36,007 bases of DNA, from contig LSIG01000091.1 of the NCBI GenBank assembly GCA_001556125.1, forward strand, positions 1 through 36,007, written 5' to 3'. Position numbers and translations under genes: made by a program. Positions within the stretch are counted from its first letter, which is position 1. Each line of letters starts with the position of its first letter. The notes below the pieces were generated by a model that did not search any database, was not told the DNA's origin, and saw only the letters and a list, made by a program, of their open reading frames with translations. This stretch comes from Rhizobiales bacterium CCH10-E5 (GTDB taxonomy: Bacteria > Pseudomonadota > Alphaproteobacteria > Rhizobiales > Beijerinckiaceae). Positions 7,853-15,978 of the stretch are shown one piece after another.

Positions 7853-8208
7853 CAGGCGTTCACTCCGGCGACGACGGCGCGGCCGTAGATCGTGTCGACG
7901 ACGATGTTGGCGCTGAAAGCGCGGGGGTCGCGGTTGAGCGCGCTCGAGTAGTCGGTGATCCGCAGGACGCCCTGGGTGCCCAGCACATGCGCCCGGATCG
8001 ACGGATCACGAGTATCGGCGGTGCGGTTGCCCAGCACGCGCGTCTTCCAGGGCATGCCTTCCTGCGTGTCGAGGAACCACTGCCCCTGCCACAGCGCCAG
8101 CCGCGTCTTGACCGCCTGGGCCGGAGCATCGGGGACATCGACCCAAAAGTCCGCGGCGCCGCGGCCAAAGCTGTAGTCGCCGTTCGCGTCGAGCTTGCGA
8201 TACCGCAT
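7852..8208 (-). CDS. Baseplate wedge protein, gp25/W-like
   Basis: The 118-residue product matches the short gp25-like (lysozyme-fold-related) wedge protein that joins the sheath to the baseplate. Visible pattern: RLALWQGQWFLDTQEGMPW, RVLGNR, then IRAHVLGTQGVLRITDYSSALNRDPRAFSANIVVDTIYG, the usual C-terminal beta layout. It lies between the spike and gpJ with TGATG overlaps at both ends, which is the standard order in P2-, Mu- and Pam3-type baseplates. Confidence 0.88.
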   Translation of the reverse strand: MRYRKLDANGDYSFGRGAADFWVDVPDAPAQAVKTRLALWQGQWFLDTQEGMPWKTRVLGNRTADTRDPSIRAHVLGTQGVLRITDYSSALNRDPRAFSANIVVDTIYGRAVVAGVNA

Positions 8209-8897
8209 CAGTTCGTCGGCCCTGCCGAAGTCCCGCCCGCCGGCTGGACGCCGGTGTGCTTGTGGGTCGAAAAGACGATGTCGTTCACGATCAGCTCGCC
8301 CATAATCCGAACCGTGCCGGTGATCGCCGTCTCGCCCGCGCCGGAGCCGATGGTGACGCCTTGGGCCGCCGCGATGCCGACGGTCTTGTCAGTGGCGATG
8401 CCGACGCCGCCGGCTCCGCTCAGGCTGATCTTCGTGTTGCCATCGTCCGAGCGAATCTCGGTTGCGCTCGTCGAGACGTCGGACAGCGCCTTCGGGTCCG
8501 ACTTCACGCCGGGGATGAAAAAGCCGTTCGACAGGCTGGCCACCGAAGCGTCGGGCGGCGGGCTGTCGGAGCCCGACTGCTGCCATCCATCGGGCGAGCG
8601 CGTCGTGAAAACCGCCAGCCCCTCGTCGCCGGCTGCGATCGGGAAGGTCATCGTCTGGCCGCCGCCGGCCGGGAACTGCACCCGGACGTCCTGCAGGACC
8701 GGAATATCGACCGCCTTCTGCGATCCGTCTTCCTGCTTGATGAACGCCTTTGTCGTGACCTGCAGCGACACGGTCTGCTTGCCGGCATCGTAGCTGACGA
8801 CGCGTACGGGCGCCGAAGTCCAGACGCGCGACATATGCTGTTCGATCGCGGCCCGGATCGTTTCCTCCGGGTCGTTGATGCGCTCGCGAATGTCCAT
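8208..8897 (-). CDS. Tail spike (gpV / Gp138-like membrane-puncturing protein)
   Basis: The 229-residue protein has an N-terminal OB-fold (Gp138 N-terminal type; residues 20-110: TSAPVRVVSYDAGKQTVSLQ, QDVRVQFPAGGG..MTFPIAAGDEGLAVF). A beta-helical region follows (residues 140-205: IRSDDGNTKISLSGAGGVGIAT, GTVRIMGELIVNDIVFSTHK). The C-terminal STHKHTGV contains the HxH metal-binding motif of spike apices. It would form the trimeric needle at the tip of the tail tube, attached to the hub encoded just upstream (3-base gap). Confidence 0.9.
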   Translation of the reverse strand: MDIRERINDPEETIRAAIEQHMSRVWTSAPVRVVSYDAGKQTVSLQVTTKAFIKQEDGSQKAVDIPVLQDVRVQFPAGGGQTMTFPIAAGDEGLAVFTTRSPDGWQQSGSDSPPPDASVASLSNGFFIPGVKSDPKALSDVSTSATEIRSDDGNTKISLSGAGGVGIATDKTVGIAAAQGVTIGSGAGETAITGTVRIMGELIVNDIVFSTHKHTGVQPAGGTSAGPTN

Positions 8898-8900
8898 CGG

Positions 8901-9842
8901 TCACTGCCCCGGACTGAGGTCGATGCCTTGGTTGGCGAGGCGGATCGGCTGCGGCCCCTGCCCGTCGGCGCGCGTGCAGATCACTTCGGTGTACCAGGGA
9001 TTGCCGCGGGTATCGCCGTGATGCTCGGACACCAGAACCTTGTAGAAGCCGTCTTCGGCGATGCTCGGGATCATGCTGTTCTGGACCTCGGCCAGATAGT
9101 TCGGGTTGAAGGCGGCTTCCTGAACGCTGCCTTCGTCGAGCTTGATGATTGTGCCGGGGTTGACCTGCGGATTGAGCAGCATTCGGACGATGATGCCGTC
9201 GAACGTCTGGACCGGCAGGCCAATCATGCCGGTGCGCGAGTTCACGACGAAGGTCTTGCCGGGAAGCCCCTCCCCGTTCTTCAGGATCTGGAGCTTCTGG
9301 TTCTGGATCGACCAGCTCGTGCCGGTCGCGAAGGCGATGTCGCGCAGGACGTCGCGGGCCATGCCAAAGAGCGTTCTGGCGCGCGGCATCTTCCGGTCGC
9401 CGAGATCCGAGATGTAGCCCGGCATCACGCCATAGGGTTTCATCGCCTCGACCGCGACGTCGACCTGATCCTTGAAGGTCGAACCGGCCGCAAGCGTCTT
9501 GCTCACGGTCGAGAAGTTGTAGGCCCGGTCGCCGGACTGCGCCACAAGCGCCAGATAGGTGTCGACCGGGTTTTCGCGGCCGTAGCGCTTCTGGATCAGC
9601 TCGCCTTTGAAGATCAGGCCGTAACCTTCCTGGTATCCCGCCTCAAGCGAGACGACCTGGCCTTCCTTCTTGATCTGCTGCGCCGTCTCGCGCTTGGGAT
9701 TGGTGACGAAAATCTCGGCGACGTTCGGGCGCTGGATATTGTTCTGCTCGACCTTGAACCGGATGCGAAGCGACGAAACGTCGAATGACTGCCCGCCGCC
9801 CTCAATCGTCAGGCGACACTCTCTGATCCACTGTCGCGTCAT
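8901..9842 (-). CDS. Baseplate hub protein (gp27/gpD-like)
   Basis: The 313-residue protein matches the hub of simple contractile phages: an N-terminal beta domain (FDVSSLRIRFKVEQNNIQRPNVAEIFVTNP), LEAGYQEGYGLIFKGELIQKRYGRE, a central helical part with MARDVLRDIAFATGTSWSIQNQKLQILK, and a C-terminal beta part (GLPVQTFDGIIVRMLLNPQV). The hub connects the tube to the spike. Its start overlaps the plug gene stop by 4 bases and the spike follows, as expected. It has no lysozyme insert; the wall-degrading domain is instead in the tape measure. Confidence 0.88.
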   Translation of the reverse strand: MTRQWIRECRLTIEGGGQSFDVSSLRIRFKVEQNNIQRPNVAEIFVTNPKRETAQQIKKEGQVVSLEAGYQEGYGLIFKGELIQKRYGRENPVDTYLALVAQSGDRAYNFSTVSKTLAAGSTFKDQVDVAVEAMKPYGVMPGYISDLGDRKMPRARTLFGMARDVLRDIAFATGTSWSIQNQKLQILKNGEGLPGKTFVVNSRTGMIGLPVQTFDGIIVRMLLNPQVNPGTIIKLDEGSVQEAAFNPNYLAEVQNSMIPSIAEDGFYKVLVSEHHGDTRGNPWYTEVICTRADGQGPQPIRLANQGIDLSPGQ

Positions 9843-10150
9843 GGCGTGATGAACAGGACCTTGCCGTTGCTGCCGAGGTTGCCGTAGGTCGGCTCCACCA
9901 GCTCATCATTGTCCGTCTGGACGCGGATCTCGCCGGGGATGCCGAGGTAGTCGACCTGCTGCATGACGTTCTCGCCGGCCGTGAGCGACAGTCCGCGCAG
10001 GAGCGGCGTGCCGTCGAGCGCGGTCATGTCGATGAACCATCCGCCGTCCGGCGCGTCGCACCATCCGAAGCGGACGACGTACTCGATCTCGCCGAGCTGA
10101 ATCGTCATCTGCTGCGCTTCCGGCCGCAGCGGGAATTCATAGGTCGTCAT
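9839..10150 (-). CDS. Baseplate plug protein (Pam3 gp18-like, DUF6983)
   Basis: The 103-residue protein (TTYEFPLRPEAQQMTIQLGE, WCDAPDGGWFIDMTALDGTPLLRGLSL, then VDYLGIPGEI) matches the short beta-barrel plug described in the cyanophage Pam3 baseplate and found next to the hub in many phages of this architecture. It overlaps its neighbours by 4 bases on both sides, between the Dit-like gene and the hub. It probably closes the tube lumen above the spike. Confidence 0.8.
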   Translation of the reverse strand: MTTYEFPLRPEAQQMTIQLGEIEYVVRFGWCDAPDGGWFIDMTALDGTPLLRGLSLTAGENVMQQVDYLGIPGEIRVQTDNDELVEPTYGNLGSNGKVLFITP

Positions 10151-10665
10151 GGCGCCGCTGATCCGCTCGACGGTTTGAGCTGCTGCGTCCCGGCCTGCGC
10201 CGTCGATCCCGTCTTGGCCGGGTTGGCCTGGGCAGATTTCGGGGCGCTCGTGGTCTGCGTCGAGACGATGTTGACCTCGCGCAGGCGCACGCTGATCAGC
10301 GAGATGTCCTCGGTCTTCTCGTCGGTCTGGCAGGTCAGGCCGGAGATTAGCATGTTCCGGTATCGCCGCTTGCCGGTCGCGACGTCGAATGGCTCGCGCT
10401 GCTGCATGAGCTGCTGCAGCTCTTCATAGGCATCGCGGGCGTAGCCGACATAGCCGCCGGTCGAGTCGGACCAGGCGATCTGCATCTCGACCTCGAACGG
10501 CCGCAGGAAGGCGTGATCCGAGATCGCCGCGCCACGCTCGACGGGATGATCGGTGATGACCATCTCGTCGCGGTTGACCTCGCGGATCACAATGTCCGGG
10601 ACGAGCGTTCCAATCTGGCGCGAGCCCGACAGGAGCAGCGCGAAGGCATCGTCGAGGAGTGGCAT
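10147..10665 (-). CDS. Dit-like baseplate protein
   Basis: The 172-residue product starts MPLLDDAFALLLSGSRQIG and carries PDIVIREVNRDEMVITDHPVERGAAISDHAF, a pattern of the N-terminal domain of Dit-like proteins of contractile phages (FEVEMQIAWSDS; REPFDVATGKRRYRNMLISGL; ISLISVRLREVNIV). The last 40 residues are a low-complexity Ser/Ala/Gln tail. Dit rings join the tape-measure/tube end to the hub. It is separated from the tape measure gene by a plus-strand gene. Confidence 0.75.
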   Translation of the reverse strand: MPLLDDAFALLLSGSRQIGTLVPDIVIREVNRDEMVITDHPVERGAAISDHAFLRPFEVEMQIAWSDSTGGYVGYARDAYEELQQLMQQREPFDVATGKRRYRNMLISGLTCQTDEKTEDISLISVRLREVNIVSTQTTSAPKSAQANPAKTGSTAQAGTQQLKPSSGSAAP

Positions 10666-10676
10666 CGGTGAACCCG

Positions 10677-10705
10677 TTCCATGTCCGCGGCGACTGCTCT
10701 ATGCT
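10677..10705 (+). promoter_or_regulatory. Candidate promoter for the plus-strand moron gene
   Basis: TATGCT at 10700-10705 resembles a -10 element and is 17 bases from TTCCAT at 10677-10682, a poor -35. Transcription from here would begin near 10712, just before GGAGG and the ATG at 10728. The gene needs its own promoter because its neighbours are on the other strand; the exact site is a weak prediction. Confidence 0.3.
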
Positions 10706-10727
10706 CAGCGCCCCGTGGAGGTGGCAC

Positions 10728-11066
10728 ATGCGGACGATCATCATTGCGGCGACGCTGCTGGCCAGCGCGGGCGCCTGGGCCGCCGAGCGGCTTCCGAACT
10801 TCCCCCGCAACACCGACTATGGCGAAGCCCGGCGCAGCCTGATCGGGTTGGGCTACACGCCTGTCACGCTCCCCGACTCCGACAAGTGCGAGGCGGGCGA
10901 CATGCGCTGTCAGGGGCGCCCTGAGATGTCGGCGTGCGCCGGGACAGGACTGGGCCAGTGCATTTTCGTTTGGCGGTCCAAATCCGGCGCGCTGATCGAG
11001 ATCGTCACGGTTGGCGAGGACAACCCCGGCGTATCGGCGGTGCGCTGTCGCGCCAACTGCCGCTGA
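10728..11066 (+). CDS. Secreted Cys-rich moron protein
   Basis: This is the only plus-strand gene inside the phage block. The 112-residue protein has a signal peptide (MRTIIIAATLLASAGAWA, likely cleaved after AWA). The mature part has six cysteines (KCEAGDMRC, SACAGTGLGQC, VRCRANC), which would suit three disulfides in the periplasm. GGAGG lies 6 bases before the ATG, which decides this start over an earlier in-frame ATG at 10659. It is divergent from the Dit-like gene and convergent with the tape measure, and the two stop codons abut as TGATCA. I do not recognise the family. Position, orientation and export signal suggest a moron expressed apart from the late operon, for example acting on the host envelope; that role is inference. 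Confidence 0.75.
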   Translation: MRTIIIAATLLASAGAWAAERLPNFPRNTDYGEARRSLIGLGYTPVTLPDSDKCEAGDMRCQGRPEMSACAGTGLGQCIFVWRSKSGALIEIVTVGEDNPGVSAVRCRANCR

Positions 11067-13049
11067 TCAGCGCACTGCGCCCTGCATGTTCCGGATCATG
11101 CCGCCGTTGACCTTGTCCTGAGCGCCGGCCACCGCCTGCGCCGTAGCCTGCGGATCAGACCCGCCCAGGATCGTGATCTCGGTCTTTTGCTGCATGTCGA
11201 CAGTCGTCGCGTTGTTGGCCTGCGGCACAAGGATCGGGCCGCCGAGCCCGAAAGACCCTTTCCCTATCGCAGCATTGGCCTGCGTGCGCGCCAACGCCGA
11301 CGGATCGAACGCCGTGTAACCGGGCGAAGCCGCTCCAGATGCCGCGCCAGCGGACGCCTCAGCGGCCTTGCGCTGCCTTTCGAGGAACTTGTTGAAGCTC
11401 GATACGAACCGCCCCGAGCCCTGCCCCTGCTCAATGCCGCCCGGAAGGCTTGTCCAGGTGCCAGCGAGCGCGCTGCCGATCCCCGACAGGACCGCAGGGT
11501 CCTTGCTCTTCAAATCGCTATCGAGATCGCGGCCCGTTTTCTGCCGATAGACCGTCTTGGCCAGGTCGTAAGCCGCGATGTCCTGCGAAGCCGGGGAGAA
11601 GTCCGGCAGGCCGAGCTTGCGCTTCTGAGCGTCCCATGTGCGGCCGAGGAACTGATAGCGGCCGGCCGCTGAGCTGGTGCGCCCAGCGTTCGGCCCGGAC
11701 GTGATCGGCACGTTCACGCGCGGATGGTCGCTGTAGTCGCTGAACTTCTGCCCGCCATAGATGACGTTGTACGAGTTCGCCTCGGTCGAGGCGATCGTGT
11801 CCAGCAGCGCCCGCCCCTCCGGCGAAATGCTGGCGGCGGAAGCCTGCACGCGCGCCGGAGCCTCGCGCCCGCCGAGGAAGCGCGGCATGGTCCGCTGCCA
11901 CCAGTTGCGGTTGTCGCGCGGCGCCGGGTTCGTGCCGTCAAATCCGTTGTTGCCCCAAGTTCCCTGCGCGCGACGACGAGCGATCTCCTGATCCTCGCCG
12001 CCGTTCGCCGGCCCTGTCGAGAGCGCCAGCGCGCCACCGACGCCGATGGTCAGCGGGTTGATGCCGAGCTTCAGAAGCATCCCGACGAAGCCGGCGCCGA
12101 CCTTGGAAAACGTCCCCAGCACGCTCACGAGGAACGCGCCGGCAAGGAACACCGCCAGGACCTCGAACGCCGTCTTCATCTTGTCGACGCCAACGACGAT
12201 CTTGTCGAACATCTCGACGATCGGGCCTTCGCCTTTCTCAACGAGCTGCACGAAGGCCTTCAGCAGCTCGCCGACCCACTGCGTCACCTTCTCGAAGAAG
12301 AGGACGATCCGATCGGCATTCCGCAACAGGAAGGCGTCGAGCTTGTCGACGAAGTCCTTGATGCCAGGGCCGAGCGAGACGAGCAGCTTGTCCCCGAGCG
12401 CCGCAGCGGTGGCTGAAAGCGAGCGCCAGGCCCGCGTCAGATCTCGGCCGATCTCCGCCGCCCGGCTCTGGGTGACGCCGAGCGCTTCCTGCTTCTTCCG
12501 ATATTCCTCTGTATAGCGGGCGAGATCGCCGGACTTCAGCGCCTCATAGGTCGCCTCGTCGATCCCGAGCGCCTCGATGTACTGCAGGGCGATGTAGCGG
12601 TTGTCGCCGGAATACTTCCGGTCGAGCGTGCGCGCGATGTCCGTCATCAGCGCGGTGGTGTCGCGCAGGCGGCCATTCTCGCGGGTGACGACGCCGATGC
12701 TCTTGGCCAGGCTCTCATAGCCGGGGTTCGAGCGCAGCTTCTGCGTGAACACTTCCAGCGACGCGACGGCGCCCTGATAGCTGCCGCCGAGCTGGGAGAC
12801 AGCATAGCCGATCGCCTTGATGTTCTCGGCCGAGGCCTTGGTGCGCTGGCTGGCGTAGTAGAGCTCGTCGAAGCCGGCTGCAATCTTGGTCACGGCCGCG
12901 GTCACGGCGGTCGAGGCGGCGACGGCCGCCGCGCCGAGAGCGATCACGCCCTTGGTCGCGACCTCGACCGAGCGCGAGAATTTCGCCTCGCTCCCGCCGT
13001 CGACCTTGAAGCCGAGGCTGACCAGAAATTCGCGGATCGTCTCAGCCAC
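11067..13049 (-). CDS. Tape measure protein with lambda R-like lytic transglycosylase domain
   Basis: The 660-residue protein sets tail length and carries a wall-degrading domain. The N-terminus (REFLVSLGFKVDGGSEAKFS) is a common tape-measure opening, followed by an Ala/Val-rich hydrophobic stretch, a helical core, and membrane-like segments near 300-350 (FEVLAVFLAGAFLVSVLG, VGMLLKLGINPLTIGVGG). Residues about 415-550 match the GH104 family of phage lambda endolysin R: LLDTIASTEANSYN with the putative catalytic Glu near residue 423, YGGQKFSDYSDHPR, SSAAGRYQFLGRTWDAQK and WTSLPGG. The start is GTG 13049, overlapping the preceding small gene; a longer N-terminus has no family support. The domain probably opens peptidoglycan for DNA entry, distinct from the GH19 endolysin used for lysis. 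Confidence 0.9.
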   Translation of the reverse strand: MAETIREFLVSLGFKVDGGSEAKFSRSVEVATKGVIALGAAAVAASTAVTAAVTKIAAGFDELYYASQRTKASAENIKAIGYAVSQLGGSYQGAVASLEVFTQKLRSNPGYESLAKSIGVVTRENGRLRDTTALMTDIARTLDRKYSGDNRYIALQYIEALGIDEATYEALKSGDLARYTEEYRKKQEALGVTQSRAAEIGRDLTRAWRSLSATAAALGDKLLVSLGPGIKDFVDKLDAFLLRNADRIVLFFEKVTQWVGELLKAFVQLVEKGEGPIVEMFDKIVVGVDKMKTAFEVLAVFLAGAFLVSVLGTFSKVGAGFVGMLLKLGINPLTIGVGGALALSTGPANGGEDQEIARRRAQGTWGNNGFDGTNPAPRDNRNWWQRTMPRFLGGREAPARVQASAASISPEGRALLDTIASTEANSYNVIYGGQKFSDYSDHPRVNVPITSGPNAGRTSSAAGRYQFLGRTWDAQKRKLGLPDFSPASQDIAAYDLAKTVYRQKTGRDLDSDLKSKDPAVLSGIGSALAGTWTSLPGGIEQGQGSGRFVSSFNKFLERQRKAAEASAGAASGAASPGYTAFDPSALARTQANAAIGKGSFGLGGPILVPQANNATTVDMQQKTEITILGGSDPQATAQAVAGAQDKVNGGMIRNMQGAVR

Positions 13050-13218
13050 GTCGTGCCGCCTCGTTGGCGCGGTGCGCGTTTTCGTCCATCGCGTCGATGG
13101 CATCGTTCATCAGGGCGATGTCGAGCAGCGAGAGCGTGCCGTCCTGCAGCGACTCGTAGCGACAGAGGCCGCGCAGGACCGGACGCATCAGAAAGTCGAG
13201 ATCATCCGGAAGGCGCAC
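13042..13218 (-). CDS. Small tail-assembly-region protein (DUF6889-like)
   Basis: This 58-residue ORF fills the gap between the chaperone and the tape measure. From GTG 13218 it reads VRLPDDLDFLMRPVLRGLCR then YESLQDGTLSLLDIALMNDA, a pattern I recall from very short proteins at this site in related phages, where they may be the second part of the tail assembly chaperone. A CTG at 13233 would overlap the chaperone stop and add five residues. Its TGA (13042-13044) lies inside the first codons of the tape measure, an 8-base overlap. Such overlaps and conserved placement support a real gene. Confidence 0.65.
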   Translation of the reverse strand: MRLPDDLDFLMRPVLRGLCRYESLQDGTLSLLDIALMNDAIDAMDENAHRANEAARRG

Positions 13219-13229
13219 GGCCTCGTAGT

Positions 13230-13694
13230 TCAGGCTCGGGGCTGTTCGATGAAAGCGAAGAGCAGCCCTTGAAAAAAAGGGCCAAGGCGCCCCGCCAAAA
13301 CCCGGAAGGTGATGCCGACGAGGTCATGCGCCTCGATGTCGTCGAACATCAGCCGATTGGCGCCCGCGCTCCAGATCGGCGCCCATCCGGCACCGCCCGA
13401 CTTCTGAACCTCGACGCAGGCCAGGCAGCGCGCTTGAATATACTCGTACTGGTCGTCGGGCATCTTCGCAAGCATCTCGGCCGGCGTGCCGAGGGCGGAC
13501 GTCATCACGCTCATGTCGAGGTTGAGCAGCGCGCCCGGCTCGATCTTGCCGCCCGGCAGGGCCGCGAGGATGGCGGGAATGGCGGCCACGAAGATCGGCT
13601 GGACGCGACGGGCGACATGCTGCTGCGTCATCGCGTCCATCGCGCCGACGCGGAATGTCCGGCCGCCGAGAGAGAATTCGATCGGCTCCTGCAT
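13230..13694 (-). CDS. Tail assembly chaperone-like protein
   Basis: The 154-residue protein (MQEPIEFSLGGRTFRVGAMD, then FVAAIPAILAALPGGK, MPDDQYEYIQARCLACVEVQ) lies between the tail tube and the tape measure, where phages encode the assembly chaperone that coats the tape measure. It opens with a beta strand pair typical of these proteins (FSLGGRTFRVGAM). Start ATG 13694 overlaps the tube stop as TGATG. I looked for a slippery heptamer leading into the next small ORF and found no convincing one, so the downstream protein is probably made separately. Confidence 0.7.
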   Translation of the reverse strand: MQEPIEFSLGGRTFRVGAMDAMTQQHVARRVQPIFVAAIPAILAALPGGKIEPGALLNLDMSVMTSALGTPAEMLAKMPDDQYEYIQARCLACVEVQKSGGAGWAPIWSAGANRLMFDDIEAHDLVGITFRVLAGRLGPFFQGLLFAFIEQPRA

Positions 13695-14158
13695 CAGATC
13701 ACCGCGGAGGGCTGGCCGGTGCCGAGCTTCACGTCGACCTGAGCCGCATTCCACACCCACTCCTGCAGGCCGCCGTCCTTGGCGAAGGCGATGTCGGGAT
13801 GCTTGCGGATGCCGCAGCCCTGGCAGGTGATCTCGTCGCCGCGCACCGGATCGCGGACCGAGATCGTCGAGCGGCCATAGTCGGCCCCGCTCTGCGTCGT
13901 CGCGTTGTAGAGGTCGGAGAGCTGCGCGTTGACGGGCGAGGTCTTCAGGACGCGAACCGTGACCGTGCCGGCCTTGCCGGCGTGCAGGGAGTGCATTCCC
14001 TGCCCGTCGGCGCCGGTCATCAGCGAGCCCTTGTCGTCGACATAGGAGATCGAGATGCCTTCCTCCGCTGCGCCCGCGCCATTGCCGAGCGAGAAGGAGC
14101 CGGCATCATCCTTGATCGCCGCCTGGCAGTCGAGGAACGAGTAGGTAAACGAAGCCAT
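13694..14158 (-). CDS. Tail tube protein (DUF3277-like)
   Basis: The 154-residue protein (MASFTYSFLDCQAAIKDDAG, GISISYVDDKGSLMTGADGQGMHSLH, GTVTVRVLKTSPVNAQLSDL) matches the DUF3277 family of tail tube proteins in contractile phages. It follows the sheath by 11 bases, the standard order. The C-terminal part contains CQGCGIRKHPDIAFAKDGG, a conserved loop. It would form stacked hexameric rings inside the sheath. Confidence 0.85.
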   Translation of the reverse strand: MASFTYSFLDCQAAIKDDAGSFSLGNGAGAAEEGISISYVDDKGSLMTGADGQGMHSLHAGKAGTVTVRVLKTSPVNAQLSDLYNATTQSGADYGRSTISVRDPVRGDEITCQGCGIRKHPDIAFAKDGGLQEWVWNAAQVDVKLGTGQPSAVI

Positions 14159-14169
14159 GCTTCAGCTCC

Positions 14170-15978
14170 TCAGCGGTTCACGTTGATCAGGACGTCGACG
14201 TCGTGGATCGCGCCGGCCAGCTTGGCGGCGATCTGGATCGGCACGGACTTGCGGGCCTCGCGATCGGCCTGGCTCTGCGTCGCCACCGGAGGGGCGTAGA
14301 CGTAAAAGCCCTTGGTCAGGATGTCGCCCTGCTTGAGCTGCCCGAACCCACCGGCGTTCCATTTGCCAGGCGCGACGAGGCCGTTGGCCACCGACTGAGC
14401 AAGCCGATCCTCGATCGTGGTCACGATCAGATGCGTGCCAGCGTCGGTCTGCGGGATCTTCGTCAGCGAGGTGTAGAGGAGGTTATAGACCGCCGTCTGC
14501 ACGTCGTTTTCGAGCCAGTCGAGCCCCTGAACCTCGTCGAGGAAGGAGCCGTCGAAGACGACGCCTTCCTGCAGGATCGCGGTCTCATTGTCGTAGTTGA
14601 CGAAGACGTTGACGTGCTTGTCGATCAGCGCCTGCGCCTGCGTTTCGGTCAGCGTCTCGGCGACGACGCCCGGCTCCTGCTTGAACTTCAGGGTGATCGT
14701 CGTGTTCGACGCCTGGAAATTCACCGTTGCCATGCGCGCGAAGAGCGAGGCGATGGACTGCGGGCTGGTGGTCGAGTACTGGCCGAAGGTGCGGCGATAG
14801 TTGCCGGTCTTCAGCTTCGTCGCCAGATCGTCGGTGATCGTCGGGTCGATCGTCCGGGTGTCGGTGATCGTGACGCCGAAGATGCGCTTCTTGCCCTGCG
14901 CTTCGACATAGGTGGCCGCGTCGAGGATGGACTGATCGTCCACGCCTTCCTCCGCCAGCATGGCCGCATACCAGTCGCCCGAGGCGTTCACGAGCGCCTG
15001 CAGGCCGGCGGTCAGCGTCTCGGCCGCAATGCCGTTCGCCGGAGCCGCGGCGGTCGTGCTGGTCAGCTTCAGCAGCCCGGAAATGTCGGTGCCCGACCCG
15101 CCGGCCAGCGTTGCGCCGGACGCGGTGATGTTGCTGCCGACCTTGGCGATCGTGATCGCGTTGCCGCTCGTGCCGGCCGTATCGAAGACGGCATAGATCA
15201 CGCTGCCTACGAGGTAGTAGGTCAGCGCCGACAGGCCCGCATTGGTGCTGGCGTTCAGGAAAGCGACCGCCGCGGCGAGCGTCGCAGCGAGGTTGGCGCC
15301 GATCTGCACCTGGTCTCCAACGGGCGCGGCGCTGACGAAGGTCACCGCGGTGCCGTTGATCGTGATCGAGTCGTTGTTGGCGGGCTGAGCGGCGAAGGTG
15401 AACGATCCGAACGCCGTCGGCGCCTTGGCATAGGTCAGTGTGCCGTTGGCGCCGATCGTCGGCCCTTTCAGGACGAAGCGGCCATTGTCGGCATCCCAGA
15501 CGAAGCTGGAGCCGCCCGGCAGCGCTGCCTGCACCTGAGAGGCGACGCCGTTCAGGTTGGTCTGCGCCGACAGGTTGACGCCGGACACCGCCGTCGGCAC
15601 GCCGTCGACGAAGATTAGCATCGCGCCGGCCGAGACGGCCGTGAAGAGCGACATGACACGCTCGGCCGTGGTCAGCACGCCGCCACGCAGCGTCGCCTTG
15701 GTCGCAGTGCGCGCCCAGCGGCCGACATAGACGAGCGAGGGCTGAGGCGACTGGCCGAAGAACTTGGCCGCGGCCTTGTACTCGACGTCCGTGGTCGCGA
15801 AGTCCTGCGCCACGCCGGCGAGGCTGGTGTACTGCCGAATGCGCTGGCCGACGTCGATCACATCGGTCGCGCCGACGACGAGGCCGGCACCGAAATTGCG
15901 GTTCGGAGCGGCGACCGGCGAGATCGCGATCGTGACATTGACGACGTTCGAGACGGCAAGGCCCTGGGCCATGTTCAT
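14170..15978 (-). CDS. Tail sheath protein (DUF3383-like) with an inserted beta domain
   Basis: The 602-residue protein begins [20 protein letters not shown] and contains [20 protein letters not shown] and [10 protein letters not shown], the pattern of DUF3383 sheath proteins. The C-terminal 250 residues ([59 protein letters not shown]) are the conserved core that contracts. Residues about 185-320 hold a Ser/Thr/Ala-rich beta domain ([34 protein letters not shown]) that would lie on the outside of the tail; it makes the protein roughly 100 residues longer than I would expect for the family. Start overlaps the upstream stop as ATGA. Confidence 0.88.
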   Translation of the reverse strand: MNMAQGLAVSNVVNVTIAISPVAAPNRNFGAGLVVGATDVIDVGQRIRQYTSLAGVAQDFATTDVEYKAAAKFFGQSPQPSLVYVGRWARTATKATLRGGVLTTAERVMSLFTAVSAGAMLIFVDGVPTAVSGVNLSAQTNLNGVASQVQAALPGGSSFVWDADNGRFVLKGPTIGANGTLTYAKAPTAFGSFTFAAQPANNDSITINGTAVTFVSAAPVGDQVQIGANLAATLAAAVAFLNASTNAGLSALTYYLVGSVIYAVFDTAGTSGNAITIAKVGSNITASGATLAGGSGTDISGLLKLTSTTAAAPANGIAAETLTAGLQALVNASGDWYAAMLAEEGVDDQSILDAATYVEAQGKKRIFGVTITDTRTIDPTITDDLATKLKTGNYRRTFGQYSTTSPQSIASLFARMATVNFQASNTTITLKFKQEPGVVAETLTETQAQALIDKHVNVFVNYDNETAILQEGVVFDGSFLDEVQGLDWLENDVQTAVYNLLYTSLTKIPQTDAGTHLIVTTIEDRLAQSVANGLVAPGKWNAGGFGQLKQGDILTKGFYVYAPPVATQSQADREARKSVPIQIAAKLAGAIHDVDVLINVNR

